A DNA stretch of 64,000 nucleotides from Phycisphaerales bacterium (GTDB lineage: Bacteria; Planctomycetota; Phycisphaerae; Phycisphaerales; UBA1924). Numbering within the stretch: the first letter of the stretch is position 1; each line of letters opens with the position of its first letter. The notes beneath the pieces were generated by a model. The model was not told the DNA's origin. It worked only from the letters and a program-made list of their open reading frames with translations, and searched no databases. The position numbers and the translations under genes are program-made. Location: contig JAGQON010000002.1 in assembly GCA_020427395.1 (NCBI GenBank), positions 62,001-126,000 on the forward strand, in the 5' to 3' direction. This document shows positions 48,094 through 55,991 of the stretch, piece by piece.

Positions 48094-48795
48094 TCAGAGC
48101 CGAAGCGGGATCAGCCCAAGCGTGCAGAACGCGTTGCCGCACCGGTCCACGATTGGGAAGGTCTCCATCTCCGGCATCCCCACCGGCAGGTCGCGATCGA
48201 TCAGCTCACGCATGGCTATCGAGAGATCGTGGACACCGGCCTCCTGGAGTTCATTGAACAGCACGACCAGCAGCCCGCCGTGGGCGATCATGGGGTCTGC
48301 GCCGAGTTTGATGGCATCGGTCCCTGGGCCACTGAGCAGCTCATGAGCGTATTTGGCGTTGGGTCCGGGCACTCCATCGACATACCGGAACTGAGGGATG
48401 ATCTTGATCTCAATCCACATCGCGTCCCGTGGATCGCACTCATGCGGCTCGATCTCTGGCGTCTGTGCGACGGGCTCAAAGAGTGTCCCGGAGGCACTGA
48501 GCAGCTCCTTGTGGGCATGTACTGGATCGTAAAGTGATTTTTTCCCGTCAGGCAACAACACCAGATCGCACCGGTCCCGCTGGCTCCCACGAGGGGCTTC
48601 GTGCGGGCTGCTGGGGTAGTACACCTCTCGCAGGCAATGCGTAGGCGAAGCTGTAAATGACTGACAGATCAGGGGATGCAGCTCTGTTTCGCGGAGGGCA
48701 TCGATTCCCCGGACGGCGTGCTGGTCGCGGAGAAGGTGGTCCTCCTGCTCAAGGCCTAGCTGAATATACTCCAGAATCGATGGCAAGCACCACAT
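48094..48795 (-). CDS. Hypothetical protein with PD-(D/E)XK-like motif
   Basis: The 233-residue soluble protein has no recognised family. Two strands resemble a PD-(D/E)XK nuclease core: RCDLVLLPDGKKSLY supplies the candidate Asp and, about 40 residues on, AMWIEIKII supplies Glu-x-Lys. A conserved-looking Gly/Pro/Tyr segment (PQFRYVDGVPGPNAKYAHEL) and a hydrophobic strand (GGLLVVLFNEL) follow. Such a core also occurs in non-nuclease members. The start at 48795 is tentative; an in-frame upstream extension to 48876 would overlap the symporter leader. It converges with lpxB, with a 7-nt gap. Confidence 0.6.
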   Translation of the reverse strand: MWCLPSILEYIQLGLEQEDHLLRDQHAVRGIDALRETELHPLICQSFTASPTHCLREVYYPSSPHEAPRGSQRDRCDLVLLPDGKKSLYDPVHAHKELLSASGTLFEPVAQTPEIEPHECDPRDAMWIEIKIIPQFRYVDGVPGPNAKYAHELLSGPGTDAIKLGADPMIAHGGLLVVLFNELQEAGVHDLSIAMRELIDRDLPVGMPEMETFPIVDRCGNAFCTLGLIPLRL

Positions 48796-48900
48796 GCATC
48801 CATGCTTACCGATTGGTCCATCGTTTGCAAATCGAAATCGCTTGTGAGAGAATGCGAATCTTACGCTCACGAACACTTCACTCTTGAAGGCGAGATCTTC

Positions 48901-50802
48901 ATGGAACAGTTGATGAATGTGCTAAACGCGGTCAATGGCGTGATTTGGCATGAGTATGTCCTCTACATTGTGTTGGCGATCGGAATTTTCTTCACGATCA
49001 GAACCGGAATCGGTCAGTACAAATCACTGACTCATGGTGTGACTGTCATTCGAGGAAAGTATGACGATCACAATGATCCCGGTGCGATTAATCATTTCCA
49101 AGCGCTCTCGGCAGCGCTCTCAGCCACTGTTGGACTTGGCAACATCGCAGGTGTGGGGGTTGCAGTTGCACTTGGTGGGCCCGGTGCAGTGTTCTGGATG
49201 TGGATGGTGGGCATTTTCGGTATGGCACTGAAGATGACAGAAGTCACACTCTCAATGCTGTATAGAAATACAGACAATCCCGATGAGCCTCACGGTGGAC
49301 CGATGTTTGTAGCTCAGAAGGCATTTGCTGAGCGAGGACTGGGTGGGCTTGGTAAAGCTGTAGGTAGCATTTTTGTCGTCACTCTGCTCATCTCCACTAT
49401 CACCGGCGGGAACATGTTCCAGGCATGGTCAGTCGGTGAGATCACAGAGAACTACTTCAATATCCCGTCGATGGTCACGGGCATCGTTTTGGCGATTCTC
49501 GTTGGATTGGTCATTATTGGTGGAATCAAGCGTATCGGTAATGTCGCAGGTCGCATCGTTCCGTTGATGTGTGCACTCTACATCATCGCAGCGTTTGTCG
49601 TGCTCTCGATGAACATAGCTGAGATTCCAGAAACGCTCAAGCTGATTGTAGTTGAAGCATTTAGCCCATCGAAGGCTGAAGGCGCGTTCCTTGGCGGTAC
49701 GGCTGGTTATGCTCTGCTTTGGGGTATGAAGAGAGCACTGTTCTCATCGGAAGCCGGGCAGGGTTCATCGCCAATTGCTCACTCGGCGGCGAAAACCGAT
49801 GAGCCTGTTCGTGAAGGTGTTGTTGCTGGTCTAGAGCCGTTTATCGACACGATTGTAGTTTGCACGCTCACCGCTCTTGTTATTCTGACGAGCGGAGCAT
49901 GGAATCGAGGCCCCGAAGCAGATCTACCAGACAATGCTCGCATTGTTGTTGCCGCCTATGACAATGATGGCGTGCCGGGTCAGGATACTGATGACAGTGG
50001 TACGAAGCTGTGGACTTTAGTCTCACAAGTTCAGGATGAGACTGGCAACTGGATTCCATCAGCTACTCCTGTAGATGAAAATACCGACGGAAAACAAGAT
50101 ACAAGTGACGATGGGTTACTCCGTTGGGAGATCGCAGAGAGTTTCCCGATTCATAGAACAGATGACGCAGTTCGTATCTCAGGCGCATTCAGAGGGAATG
50201 AGGATTTGTTCCTCGTTGTTGAGTCGCATCTCAACGGCGATACAGGGCTCAATCTACATCGAATGCCTGGACGACTTCGATTGATTGGTGAAGATTCGCG
50301 CCGAGTGATTGAATGGGGTTCGTTCGCCTCGGAAACAGAGCCGGTGCCAGTATCTGGAGGACGCAATGTTTATGTCGAATATCCAGGGCCATCACTGACC
50401 GGTTACGCATTTGACACCGCAATACCAGGTCTCGGGAAATATCTCGTTACACTTGCGGCTTGGTTGTTCGCTCTATCAACAGCGATCTCATGGAGCTATT
50501 ACGGCGAGCAAGGGATTGTTTTCCTGTTCGGTGAGAAGGCCATCATCCCGTACAAAGCGATCTACTGTATCGCAATCGTTGTGGCTGCTTGGGGATTTAT
50601 CCGGACGGATGCAGAACTCGATTCACTCACGGCACTCGGTACCGGTGTTATGCTCTGGGCCAATATCCCGATCATGTTGATCTTTGGTGGTGTTGCGATG
50701 CGAGCGTACAAGGATTACTTCAAACGAATGAATGAAGGCGGCGATCCACCCCACGCAGCCCCTCCGATCACCGAGGTGGTCGAAGGCAAGGATGTCGAAT
50801 GA
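48901..50802 (+). CDS. AGCS-family sodium:amino-acid symporter with large inserted domain
   Basis: The 633-residue protein is an alanine/glycine:cation symporter: QALSAALSATVGLGNIAGVGVA, GGPGAVFWMWM, HGGPMF, the FSSEAGQGSSPIAHSAAKTDEP motif and, near the end, STAISWSYYGEQGIVFLFG are conserved. A segment of ~165 residues (about 334-503) that does not belong to the membrane core interrupts the usual short loop between helices. It is hydrophilic and Asp-rich (DNDGVPGQDTDDSG; DENTDGKQDTSDDG), resembling Ca2+-binding loops, and must lie outside the membrane. Sampled 60-base stretches hold 29 and 32 G/C, lower than neighbours. A strong terminator follows. Confidence 0.92.
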   Translation: MEQLMNVLNAVNGVIWHEYVLYIVLAIGIFFTIRTGIGQYKSLTHGVTVIRGKYDDHNDPGAINHFQALSAALSATVGLGNIAGVGVAVALGGPGAVFWMWMVGIFGMALKMTEVTLSMLYRNTDNPDEPHGGPMFVAQKAFAERGLGGLGKAVGSIFVVTLLISTITGGNMFQAWSVGEITENYFNIPSMVTGIVLAILVGLVIIGGIKRIGNVAGRIVPLMCALYIIAAFVVLSMNIAEIPETLKLIVVEAFSPSKAEGAFLGGTAGYALLWGMKRALFSSEAGQGSSPIAHSAAKTDEPVREGVVAGLEPFIDTIVVCTLTALVILTSGAWNRGPEADLPDNARIVVAAYDNDGVPGQDTDDSGTKLWTLVSQVQDETGNWIPSATPVDENTDGKQDTSDDGLLRWEIAESFPIHRTDDAVRISGAFRGNEDLFLVVESHLNGDTGLNLHRMPGRLRLIGEDSRRVIEWGSFASETEPVPVSGGRNVYVEYPGPSLTGYAFDTAIPGLGKYLVTLAAWLFALSTAISWSYYGEQGIVFLFGEKAIIPYKAIYCIAIVVAAWGFIRTDAELDSLTALGTGVMLWANIPIMLIFGGVAMRAYKDYFKRMNEGGDPPHAAPPITEVVEGKDVE

Positions 50803-50810
50803 CACAACCA

Positions 50811-50835
50811 GCCGCCCGAAAGGGCGGCTTTTTTT
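50811..50835 (+). terminator. Rho-independent terminator after the symporter gene
   Basis: GCCGCCC pairs with GGGCGGC around a GAAA tetraloop, followed by seven T. Confidence 0.93.
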
Positions 50836-50842
50836 CGATGAT

Positions 50843-51298
50843 TCACGCGATGATCTGCATGAGCCCCGCGATCAGCAGGGCCCAGGCGAAGAGCGCCCCG
50901 AAGGTGATCCAGCGGGCACGCTCTGACAGGGCATTGCTGGATTCGTTCTCGACCTCGGGCAAACGTAGGATCTCATCATGCGCGATCAGATCGAAGCCGC
51001 CCCGCTGATTCGCCTGCTCAATAATCCCGATAATCGCGCGGATTTGCATGTTGTTGAGTCCCATGCTCACGCCCTGCTCAACGAGTCGGGCGATAGATTC
51101 ATTGCTCTCAATGCCGCGATCGAGCACAAGGCGGGCACGCATCGCGAACACCCATCGGGGGTCATCGGACCGCAGCAGGTCGCTCTGTGACGGCGTGTTG
51201 ACGCCGGGCAACGCGCGGTGTCCCCCACGCGACAGCCGGAGCCGGGGTGCGGCTGAGGAGAGCGGGGAAGCGACGATCGGCGTGTTTTCTGTGCTCAT
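50843..51298 (-). CDS. Hypothetical protein with C-terminal membrane anchor, 151 aa
   Basis: The N-terminal ~50 residues are Ser/Pro/Arg-rich and probably disordered. A helical segment follows (DPRWVFAMRARLVLDRGIES; then SMGLNNMQIRAIIGIIEQAN), and a C-terminal hydrophobic tail (FGALFAWALLIAGLMQII) makes it a probable tail-anchored protein facing the cytoplasm. No family is recognised. The start at 51298 is chosen because the upstream in-frame extension is low-complexity. It is divergent from another small membrane protein gene at 51416. Confidence 0.6.
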   Translation of the reverse strand: MSTENTPIVASPLSSAAPRLRLSRGGHRALPGVNTPSQSDLLRSDDPRWVFAMRARLVLDRGIESNESIARLVEQGVSMGLNNMQIRAIIGIIEQANQRGGFDLIAHDEILRLPEVENESSNALSERARWITFGALFAWALLIAGLMQIIA

Positions 51299-51415
51299 AC
51301 CCGAAGTGGTGCATATGGTGTGCCGAAGTGATGCTCCATGCACGGGCAGTGCCCGATGCGGATGATATGGGCCGGTCATGCTGGTTCTGACGATGATGAT
51401 GACTGAGAGGCGCAC

Positions 51416-51901
51416 TTGAGCAACCCCCAAGCCGATCCCCAACTGCCCACGGTCCCGACATCGCTGACTGGCGATGAAGTCCGATCACGCCTCAAAGCGA
51501 TGAGCAAGCGCGGCAAACTGCCCGGGTTCGAGCCTGAGGAGCCCGGTGCCCTGTGCTCCGTTGCCGCCCACGGCACGCCCTTTGACTCCAAACTGCTGAT
51601 CCGAATCGACGGCGGCGATCTGAGTTTCGAGTGCGAGATGAACCGCCTCATGCCCTGCATCTTCGCAGTGCTGCTGGTCGTGACCGTATGGCCCGGGCTC
51701 CCACTCACCAGCACCTTCCTGACTTCATTCGACTGGTACAACTCGATCATGGCCAGCATCGGGATTCAGACCTGGCACTGGTACCTGCCGCTGACGATCC
51801 TGCCCGTTCCGTTCGCGTTTCGCAGCGCCCTGATGAAATCACGACGGTCGGCCCACGAGTCTGCGTTGGAGGCCATCGAGAAGGTCCGCTCGGTACTCTG
51901 A
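51416..51901 (+). CDS. Hypothetical small membrane protein, 161 aa
   Basis: The TTG start is preceded by GAGAGG, a good SD. The N-terminal ~75 residues are soluble and charged (KRGKLPGFEPEEPGALCSVA, then DSKLLIRIDGGDLSFE). Two hydrophobic segments follow (MPCIFAVLLVVTVWPGLPL; then WYLPLTILPVPFAF) and a basic, helical tail. No domain is recognised. Its TGA stop abuts the stop of the convergent ABC-F gene in the palindrome TGATCA (51899-51904). Confidence 0.65.
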   Translation: MSNPQADPQLPTVPTSLTGDEVRSRLKAMSKRGKLPGFEPEEPGALCSVAAHGTPFDSKLLIRIDGGDLSFECEMNRLMPCIFAVLLVVTVWPGLPLTSTFLTSFDWYNSIMASIGIQTWHWYLPLTILPVPFAFRSALMKSRRSAHESALEAIEKVRSVL

Positions 51902-53890
51902 TCACTCGGACTTGCGCAGCCACTCGGTCTCGAGTTCATCGAGCTCGGCTTGGAACGCGTCTCGCTTTTCGCTGAGCGTGTTCGCTTTCTCATAGTCCGT
52001 CCAGACATCCGCGCCGCCGAGTTCGGCGTCAAGCTTGCGGATCTCGATGCCAAGGTCGTTCATTCGCTGCTCGATCTTGTCGAGCGGCATCCAGGAGTAC
52101 TTGCTCTTGGCGGCTTGGATGGCCGGCTTGGGCGAGGGAGCCACCGACACCGCAGCCTTGGGCGTTTCTGCAGCCCTCGCCGGTGTCGTGCGCTGTTCCT
52201 CGCGTTCACGCTGGGTCAGCTTCCAATCCGAGTATGTTCCCGGGAAGACCTCGGCCCCGCCTTCGCCGTCGAGCACGAGGATGTGATCGCAGACCGCATC
52301 GATCAGGGCTCGATCGTGCGATATCAGAATAATCGTCCCGTCGAAATCACCGGAGGTTTTCTCACCGGTCATCGGGTTCTCGTGGGTCCGTGCGAGCGTC
52401 TCCTCCAGACGCTCGCATGCCTGGATGTCGAGGTGATTGGTCGGCTCGTCGAGTACGAGGACATTCTTTGCGCTCGCCAGCAACCCCGCGAGCACGGCCC
52501 GCGACTGCTCGCCGCCGGACATGACCCCAAGCTGCTTCTCCTGCTCCCTCCCGGAGAACAGAAACGCGCCCGCAAGGTTGCGAGCGTCCTGCTCGCTCAT
52601 CATGACCCGCTCGTCGGTGGCCTTGCGGACCGTGTCCTGAATGTGGCGATAGACGGTTTTTTCAGGGTCGATATCGCTTCGATCCTGAGAGAAGTATCCC
52701 ACGGCCAGCTTGGCACCGAGTTTGATGCTGCCGGTGTCGGGTTCCAGCTCGCCGAGCATGCAGCGGACGAGCGTCGTCTTGCCTGCGCCATTGGGGCCGA
52801 TGATGCCCCAGCGCTGCCCGCGTTCGATGTGCATCGAGAGGTCGTGAAAGAGCACCTTGGTGCCACGTTCTTCGTTTTCGTACTTCTTGCCCAGGTCTCG
52901 GGCTGTGATGACGATGTCGCCCGTCCGTTCGGCTCTGGGCAGGTTGAGCTTGATTTCGTCGAGCTCAACCGGACGCTCAATGGCGTCTTCCTTGGCACGC
53001 TCAAGCTTGGATTCGCGCCCCTTTGCCTGCTTGGCCCGTTGCCCGGCCTTGTACTGGCGGATGTACGCCTCCTCGCGTTTGAACATCGTCTGCTGTTTCT
53101 CCCACGCCCGGAGCATGGTGATGCGGCGTTCGACCCGCTGCTTGCGGAACGCGGCGTAGTTGCCCGGGTAATCGAGCAGACGCCCGTCCTCGACCTCGAC
53201 GATGCGCGATACGACCTTGTCGAGCAGGTAACGGTCATGGGAGATCAGGATGACTGCGCCGGGGTATTCCTCGCTTAGGAATGTCTCGAGCCACTCACGA
53301 CCGGCCACATCGAGGTGGTTGGTAGGCTCGTCAAGCAGCAGTACACCGGGATTCTCCAGCAGCAGGCGCCCGAGCGCGACTCGCGACTTTTGTCCGCCGG
53401 AGAGATCGCGGACTTTGATATCGAACTGGGCGTCCGTGAAACCGAGCCCGTGCAGGATCTGGTCGACCTTGTGATCGTTGTGATACCCGCCGGCCGCCTC
53501 GATGGCCTTCTCGATCCGTTCCTGCTGTCGCAGCAGCTTCTCAAGCGCCTCGCCTTTGGCATCGCCCATCTTGTGGAAGATCTCGTCGAGCTCAATCTGG
53601 AGCTGATCCACGATCTCGAACGCCCTGCCCGCGGCCTGCTTGAGCGTATCGCCCGGTTCCAGCTTCGGGTTCTGCTGCAGGTACCCAACCCGCACACCCT
53701 GCCCGCAGCTGACATCGCCGCTGTCTTGTTTGACCAGCCCCGCGAGGATCTTGAGGAGCGTGCTCTTGCCGGACCCGTTGCGTCCGACAACGCCGATCTT
53801 CTCGCCCGGTTCAAGGTTGATCGAGACCCCGCGAAGGATCTCCCGCTCGCCGAACGAGAGTGTCAGGTTGGTGCCGGTCAGGATTGGCAT
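51902..53890 (-). CDS. ABC-F family ATPase, Uup-like
   Basis: The 662-residue protein has two ABC domains in tandem without membrane segments: Walker A GRNGSGKST and GPNGAGKTT, signatures LSGGQKSRVALGRLL and MSGGEQSRAVLAGLL, and Walker B regions LLLDEPTNHLD and VLDEPTNHLD. The linker between domains is charged and helical, as in ribosome-binding ABC-F proteins. A C-terminal Pro/Ala linker and coiled coil (from KYSWMPLDKIEQRMNDLG to the end) match the Uup type. ABC-F proteins act at the ribosomal E site or on DNA-linked processes. A TACACT hexamer ends 9 nt before the ATG. Confidence 0.9.
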   Translation of the reverse strand: MPILTGTNLTLSFGEREILRGVSINLEPGEKIGVVGRNGSGKSTLLKILAGLVKQDSGDVSCGQGVRVGYLQQNPKLEPGDTLKQAAGRAFEIVDQLQIELDEIFHKMGDAKGEALEKLLRQQERIEKAIEAAGGYHNDHKVDQILHGLGFTDAQFDIKVRDLSGGQKSRVALGRLLLENPGVLLLDEPTNHLDVAGREWLETFLSEEYPGAVILISHDRYLLDKVVSRIVEVEDGRLLDYPGNYAAFRKQRVERRITMLRAWEKQQTMFKREEAYIRQYKAGQRAKQAKGRESKLERAKEDAIERPVELDEIKLNLPRAERTGDIVITARDLGKKYENEERGTKVLFHDLSMHIERGQRWGIIGPNGAGKTTLVRCMLGELEPDTGSIKLGAKLAVGYFSQDRSDIDPEKTVYRHIQDTVRKATDERVMMSEQDARNLAGAFLFSGREQEKQLGVMSGGEQSRAVLAGLLASAKNVLVLDEPTNHLDIQACERLEETLARTHENPMTGEKTSGDFDGTIILISHDRALIDAVCDHILVLDGEGGAEVFPGTYSDWKLTQREREEQRTTPARAAETPKAAVSVAPSPKPAIQAAKSKYSWMPLDKIEQRMNDLGIEIRKLDAELGGADVWTDYEKANTLSEKRDAFQAELDELETEWLRKSE

Positions 53891-53923
53891 GGGAAGCGAG
53901 TGTACGCCGCGTGAGCCGATTGG

Positions 53924-54934
53924 TCAGCCGACCCCGCACGCGCTCCCGAAGAAGCGCCGGTGATGCCCGAGGATCTCGCGGATCATCTCATCGTCCGGGC
54001 GATCGTCGTCGCGATCGGGCTGGAAGCAGCCGCCAAGGATCAGCGCATCCTCGCGCGGGAACATGTATTTGTACCCGTCATGCACGCAATAGCCCAGATC
54101 CTGCGGCTTCATATGCACCAGGACGCCGCGAGCGGGGTAGATGGCATCGTCACCAAAGAGTGTTCGTGAACCCAGCGCGGTGCAGTTGACGATCACGCTT
54201 TCATCGAGGGATTGAAGCTCCGTATGCGAGCCAAACCGGGCAGTGACAAACCGCACACCCAGCGAACGGAGATCCTCGATCAGCGTCCGCAGGAAGCGGG
54301 GGGTATGGATATACAGCGTTCTGAACCGGCGCTCAGCTGCCGTAACACAAGGGAAGGGAAATGAATCGATCAGCTCTGGTTCCTCGATCAGCCCCGGGGA
54401 GAAGAGCCCTTCCTCTGTCTGTGTGCCCTTGGGCTCGTAGACATCCAGTGATTCGATGCCGTAACGCCGGGGATCGAGTGACTTGAGGGTCTCAAACGAC
54501 CGGTGCAGGATCTCGTCGCGCCGCTGAAGTTCAGTGGGTGAAGTGCCGAACTCGATGCCCACTGGCAGCCAGATGGCACCGGCGATCACGCTGGTGGTCT
54601 CGGTCCCGACTTTGTCAGCATAGATCGTGACCGGGTGTCCACGACGAGCGAGCGAGAGCGCCGTCACGAGCCCCACAACACCGCCGCCAAGCACGCCGAC
54701 CGGTTCTTTCGCATCGCACTCGGATTCGACCATCGGCACGATCAGCGAAGTGGTTCCAAACGCGATGGTCACCCCGCAACCACCGTGGCCGTAGTGATGG
54801 ACGACACGCTTCTCCCCGAGCTGTTCGGTCTCCAGGCGCAGCCCGCCATGGCGGCAGGGGCGCAGCCCACAGATCGCCCGGACGATCTGGTCATCGCCGA
54901 GTTGCGGAGCCGGTCTGCTGATGGTGCTGGTCAT
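53924..54934 (-). CDS. D-amino-acid oxidase family protein, circularly permuted
   Basis: The 336-residue flavoprotein carries the D-amino-acid oxidase/D-aspartate oxidase segments in a rotated order. Residues 17-65 hold what is normally the C terminus: ICGLRPCRHGGLRLE (its GLRP Arg25 corresponds to the substrate-binding Arg of pig DAO) and VVHHYGHGGCGVTIAFG. After a ~15-residue linker comes the usual N terminus: VGVLGGGVVGLVTALSLARR (83-88 Gly motif), TTSVIAGAIWLPV, the middle region ending VIVNCTALGSRTLFGDD and LILGGCFQPDRDDDR. The protein then stops. GGGAGT lies just before the ATG at 54934. Expected reaction: FAD-dependent oxidative deamination of a D-amino acid; activity untested. Confidence 0.85.
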   Translation of the reverse strand: MTSTISRPAPQLGDDQIVRAICGLRPCRHGGLRLETEQLGEKRVVHHYGHGGCGVTIAFGTTSLIVPMVESECDAKEPVGVLGGGVVGLVTALSLARRGHPVTIYADKVGTETTSVIAGAIWLPVGIEFGTSPTELQRRDEILHRSFETLKSLDPRRYGIESLDVYEPKGTQTEEGLFSPGLIEEPELIDSFPFPCVTAAERRFRTLYIHTPRFLRTLIEDLRSLGVRFVTARFGSHTELQSLDESVIVNCTALGSRTLFGDDAIYPARGVLVHMKPQDLGYCVHDGYKYMFPREDALILGGCFQPDRDDDRPDDEMIREILGHHRRFFGSACGVG

Positions 54935-55008
54935 GATGCACTCCCGATCCAGAACCCTAGACACGCCCCCATAGCCCGCCAAACGCATCGAGGAATTCCC
55001 TCATCAGG

Positions 55009-55038
55009 TTGGGAAGCCTACGAAGCGTTTCCTATACT
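55009..55038 (+). promoter_or_regulatory. Promoter of panB
   Basis: TTGGGA (55009-55014), an 18-nt spacer and TATACT (55033-55038) form a good sigma70-type promoter. Predicted transcription start is near 55044-55045. Confidence 0.5.
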
Positions 55039-55094
55039 CATCCGTGAGTCTTTCACCCCCAAACCATGCTGACGCCGCAACTTCCGAGCCCCGT

Positions 55095-55955
55095 ATGCCC
55101 GCCCCGGTGACGCTCAAGACGCTCAACCGGATGAAGCGAGCGGGCGAGAAGTTCGCCTGCCTGACGGCCTACGACGCGACCATGGCCCGCTGGCTCCAGC
55201 GAGCCGGTGTCCCAGTGCTCCTCGCGGGTGATTCAGCGGCTCAGGTTGTTCTCGGGCACGATCGCACAATCGATATGCCGATCGACTTCGCCATCCAGCT
55301 CACTGCTGCGATCAAGCGGGGAGCGCCCCAGACGCTAATCATGGGCGACATGCCGTTCATGAGCTACCACACCTCGCTCGAGAGCGCGATGAACAACGCC
55401 GCCCGGTTCATGACCGAGGGTAAAGCCGATGTCATCAAGCTTGAGGCGGACGAGACCTTTGCGCCGCTGATCGATCGCCTGACTCGTGCCGGTGTCCCGA
55501 TCTGTGCCCATGTTGGATGCCGCCCACAGACCAGTTCGGTTACCGGAGGCCCGGTCGCTGCCGGGCGGACGGCCGACGATTTGAAGCAGGTCGTGCAGGA
55601 CGCTGTTTCCCTTGAGCAGGCCGGCGCGGTCCTGCTGCTGATCGAGGCGGTCCCCGAGGAAGTCACCAAGGCCGTCATGGAAGCCACGAGTGTGCCGGTC
55701 ATCGGCATCGGAGCGGGGACAGCCTGTGATGGACAGATCCTGGTTGTCAACGACCTGCTTGGCCTGACCGATTCGCCGCCCCGTTTCGCGGAGGCTGTGG
55801 ATAATCTGGGTGAGCGGATCCGCCAGGCCGGGGCGACCTGGGTCAAGCGGGTCGCCGATGGCACGATCGGTGGCCAGCGCTACTCGATGCGTGATGGAGA
55901 GGCAGAAAAGCTCGATCAGCGTGGAGCCGATACGCCCAACGCGACGATGAGCTAA
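55095..55955 (+). CDS. panB: 3-methyl-2-oxobutanoate hydroxymethyltransferase
   Basis: PanB makes ketopantoate for pantothenate and CoA synthesis. The protein has CLTAYDATMARWLQRAGVP, LLAGDSAAQVVLGHDRTI, MGDMPFMSYHTS, KLEADE, CAHVGCRPQTSSVTGG, LLIEAVPEEVTKAV, GIGAGTACDGQILVVNDLLGL, covering the Mg-binding Asp residues and the catalytic Glu. The start is ambiguous. ATG at 55095 gives 286 residues with a normal N terminus and a ~50-nt leader after the predicted promoter; an in-frame GTG at 55044 would coincide with the predicted transcription start and give a leaderless 303-residue form. PanC and PanD are not adjacent. Confidence 0.93.
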   Translation: MPAPVTLKTLNRMKRAGEKFACLTAYDATMARWLQRAGVPVLLAGDSAAQVVLGHDRTIDMPIDFAIQLTAAIKRGAPQTLIMGDMPFMSYHTSLESAMNNAARFMTEGKADVIKLEADETFAPLIDRLTRAGVPICAHVGCRPQTSSVTGGPVAAGRTADDLKQVVQDAVSLEQAGAVLLLIEAVPEEVTKAVMEATSVPVIGIGAGTACDGQILVVNDLLGLTDSPPRFAEAVDNLGERIRQAGATWVKRVADGTIGGQRYSMRDGEAEKLDQRGADTPNATMS

Positions 55956-55991
55956 AGTCTGCCGTACAGGGTCTCGCTCAAGGAGCGCATC

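Noticed and set aside
51950..53278. 442-codon plus-strand ORF opposite the ABC-F gene
   Set aside because: Antisense shadow; ABC motifs are all on the minus strand.
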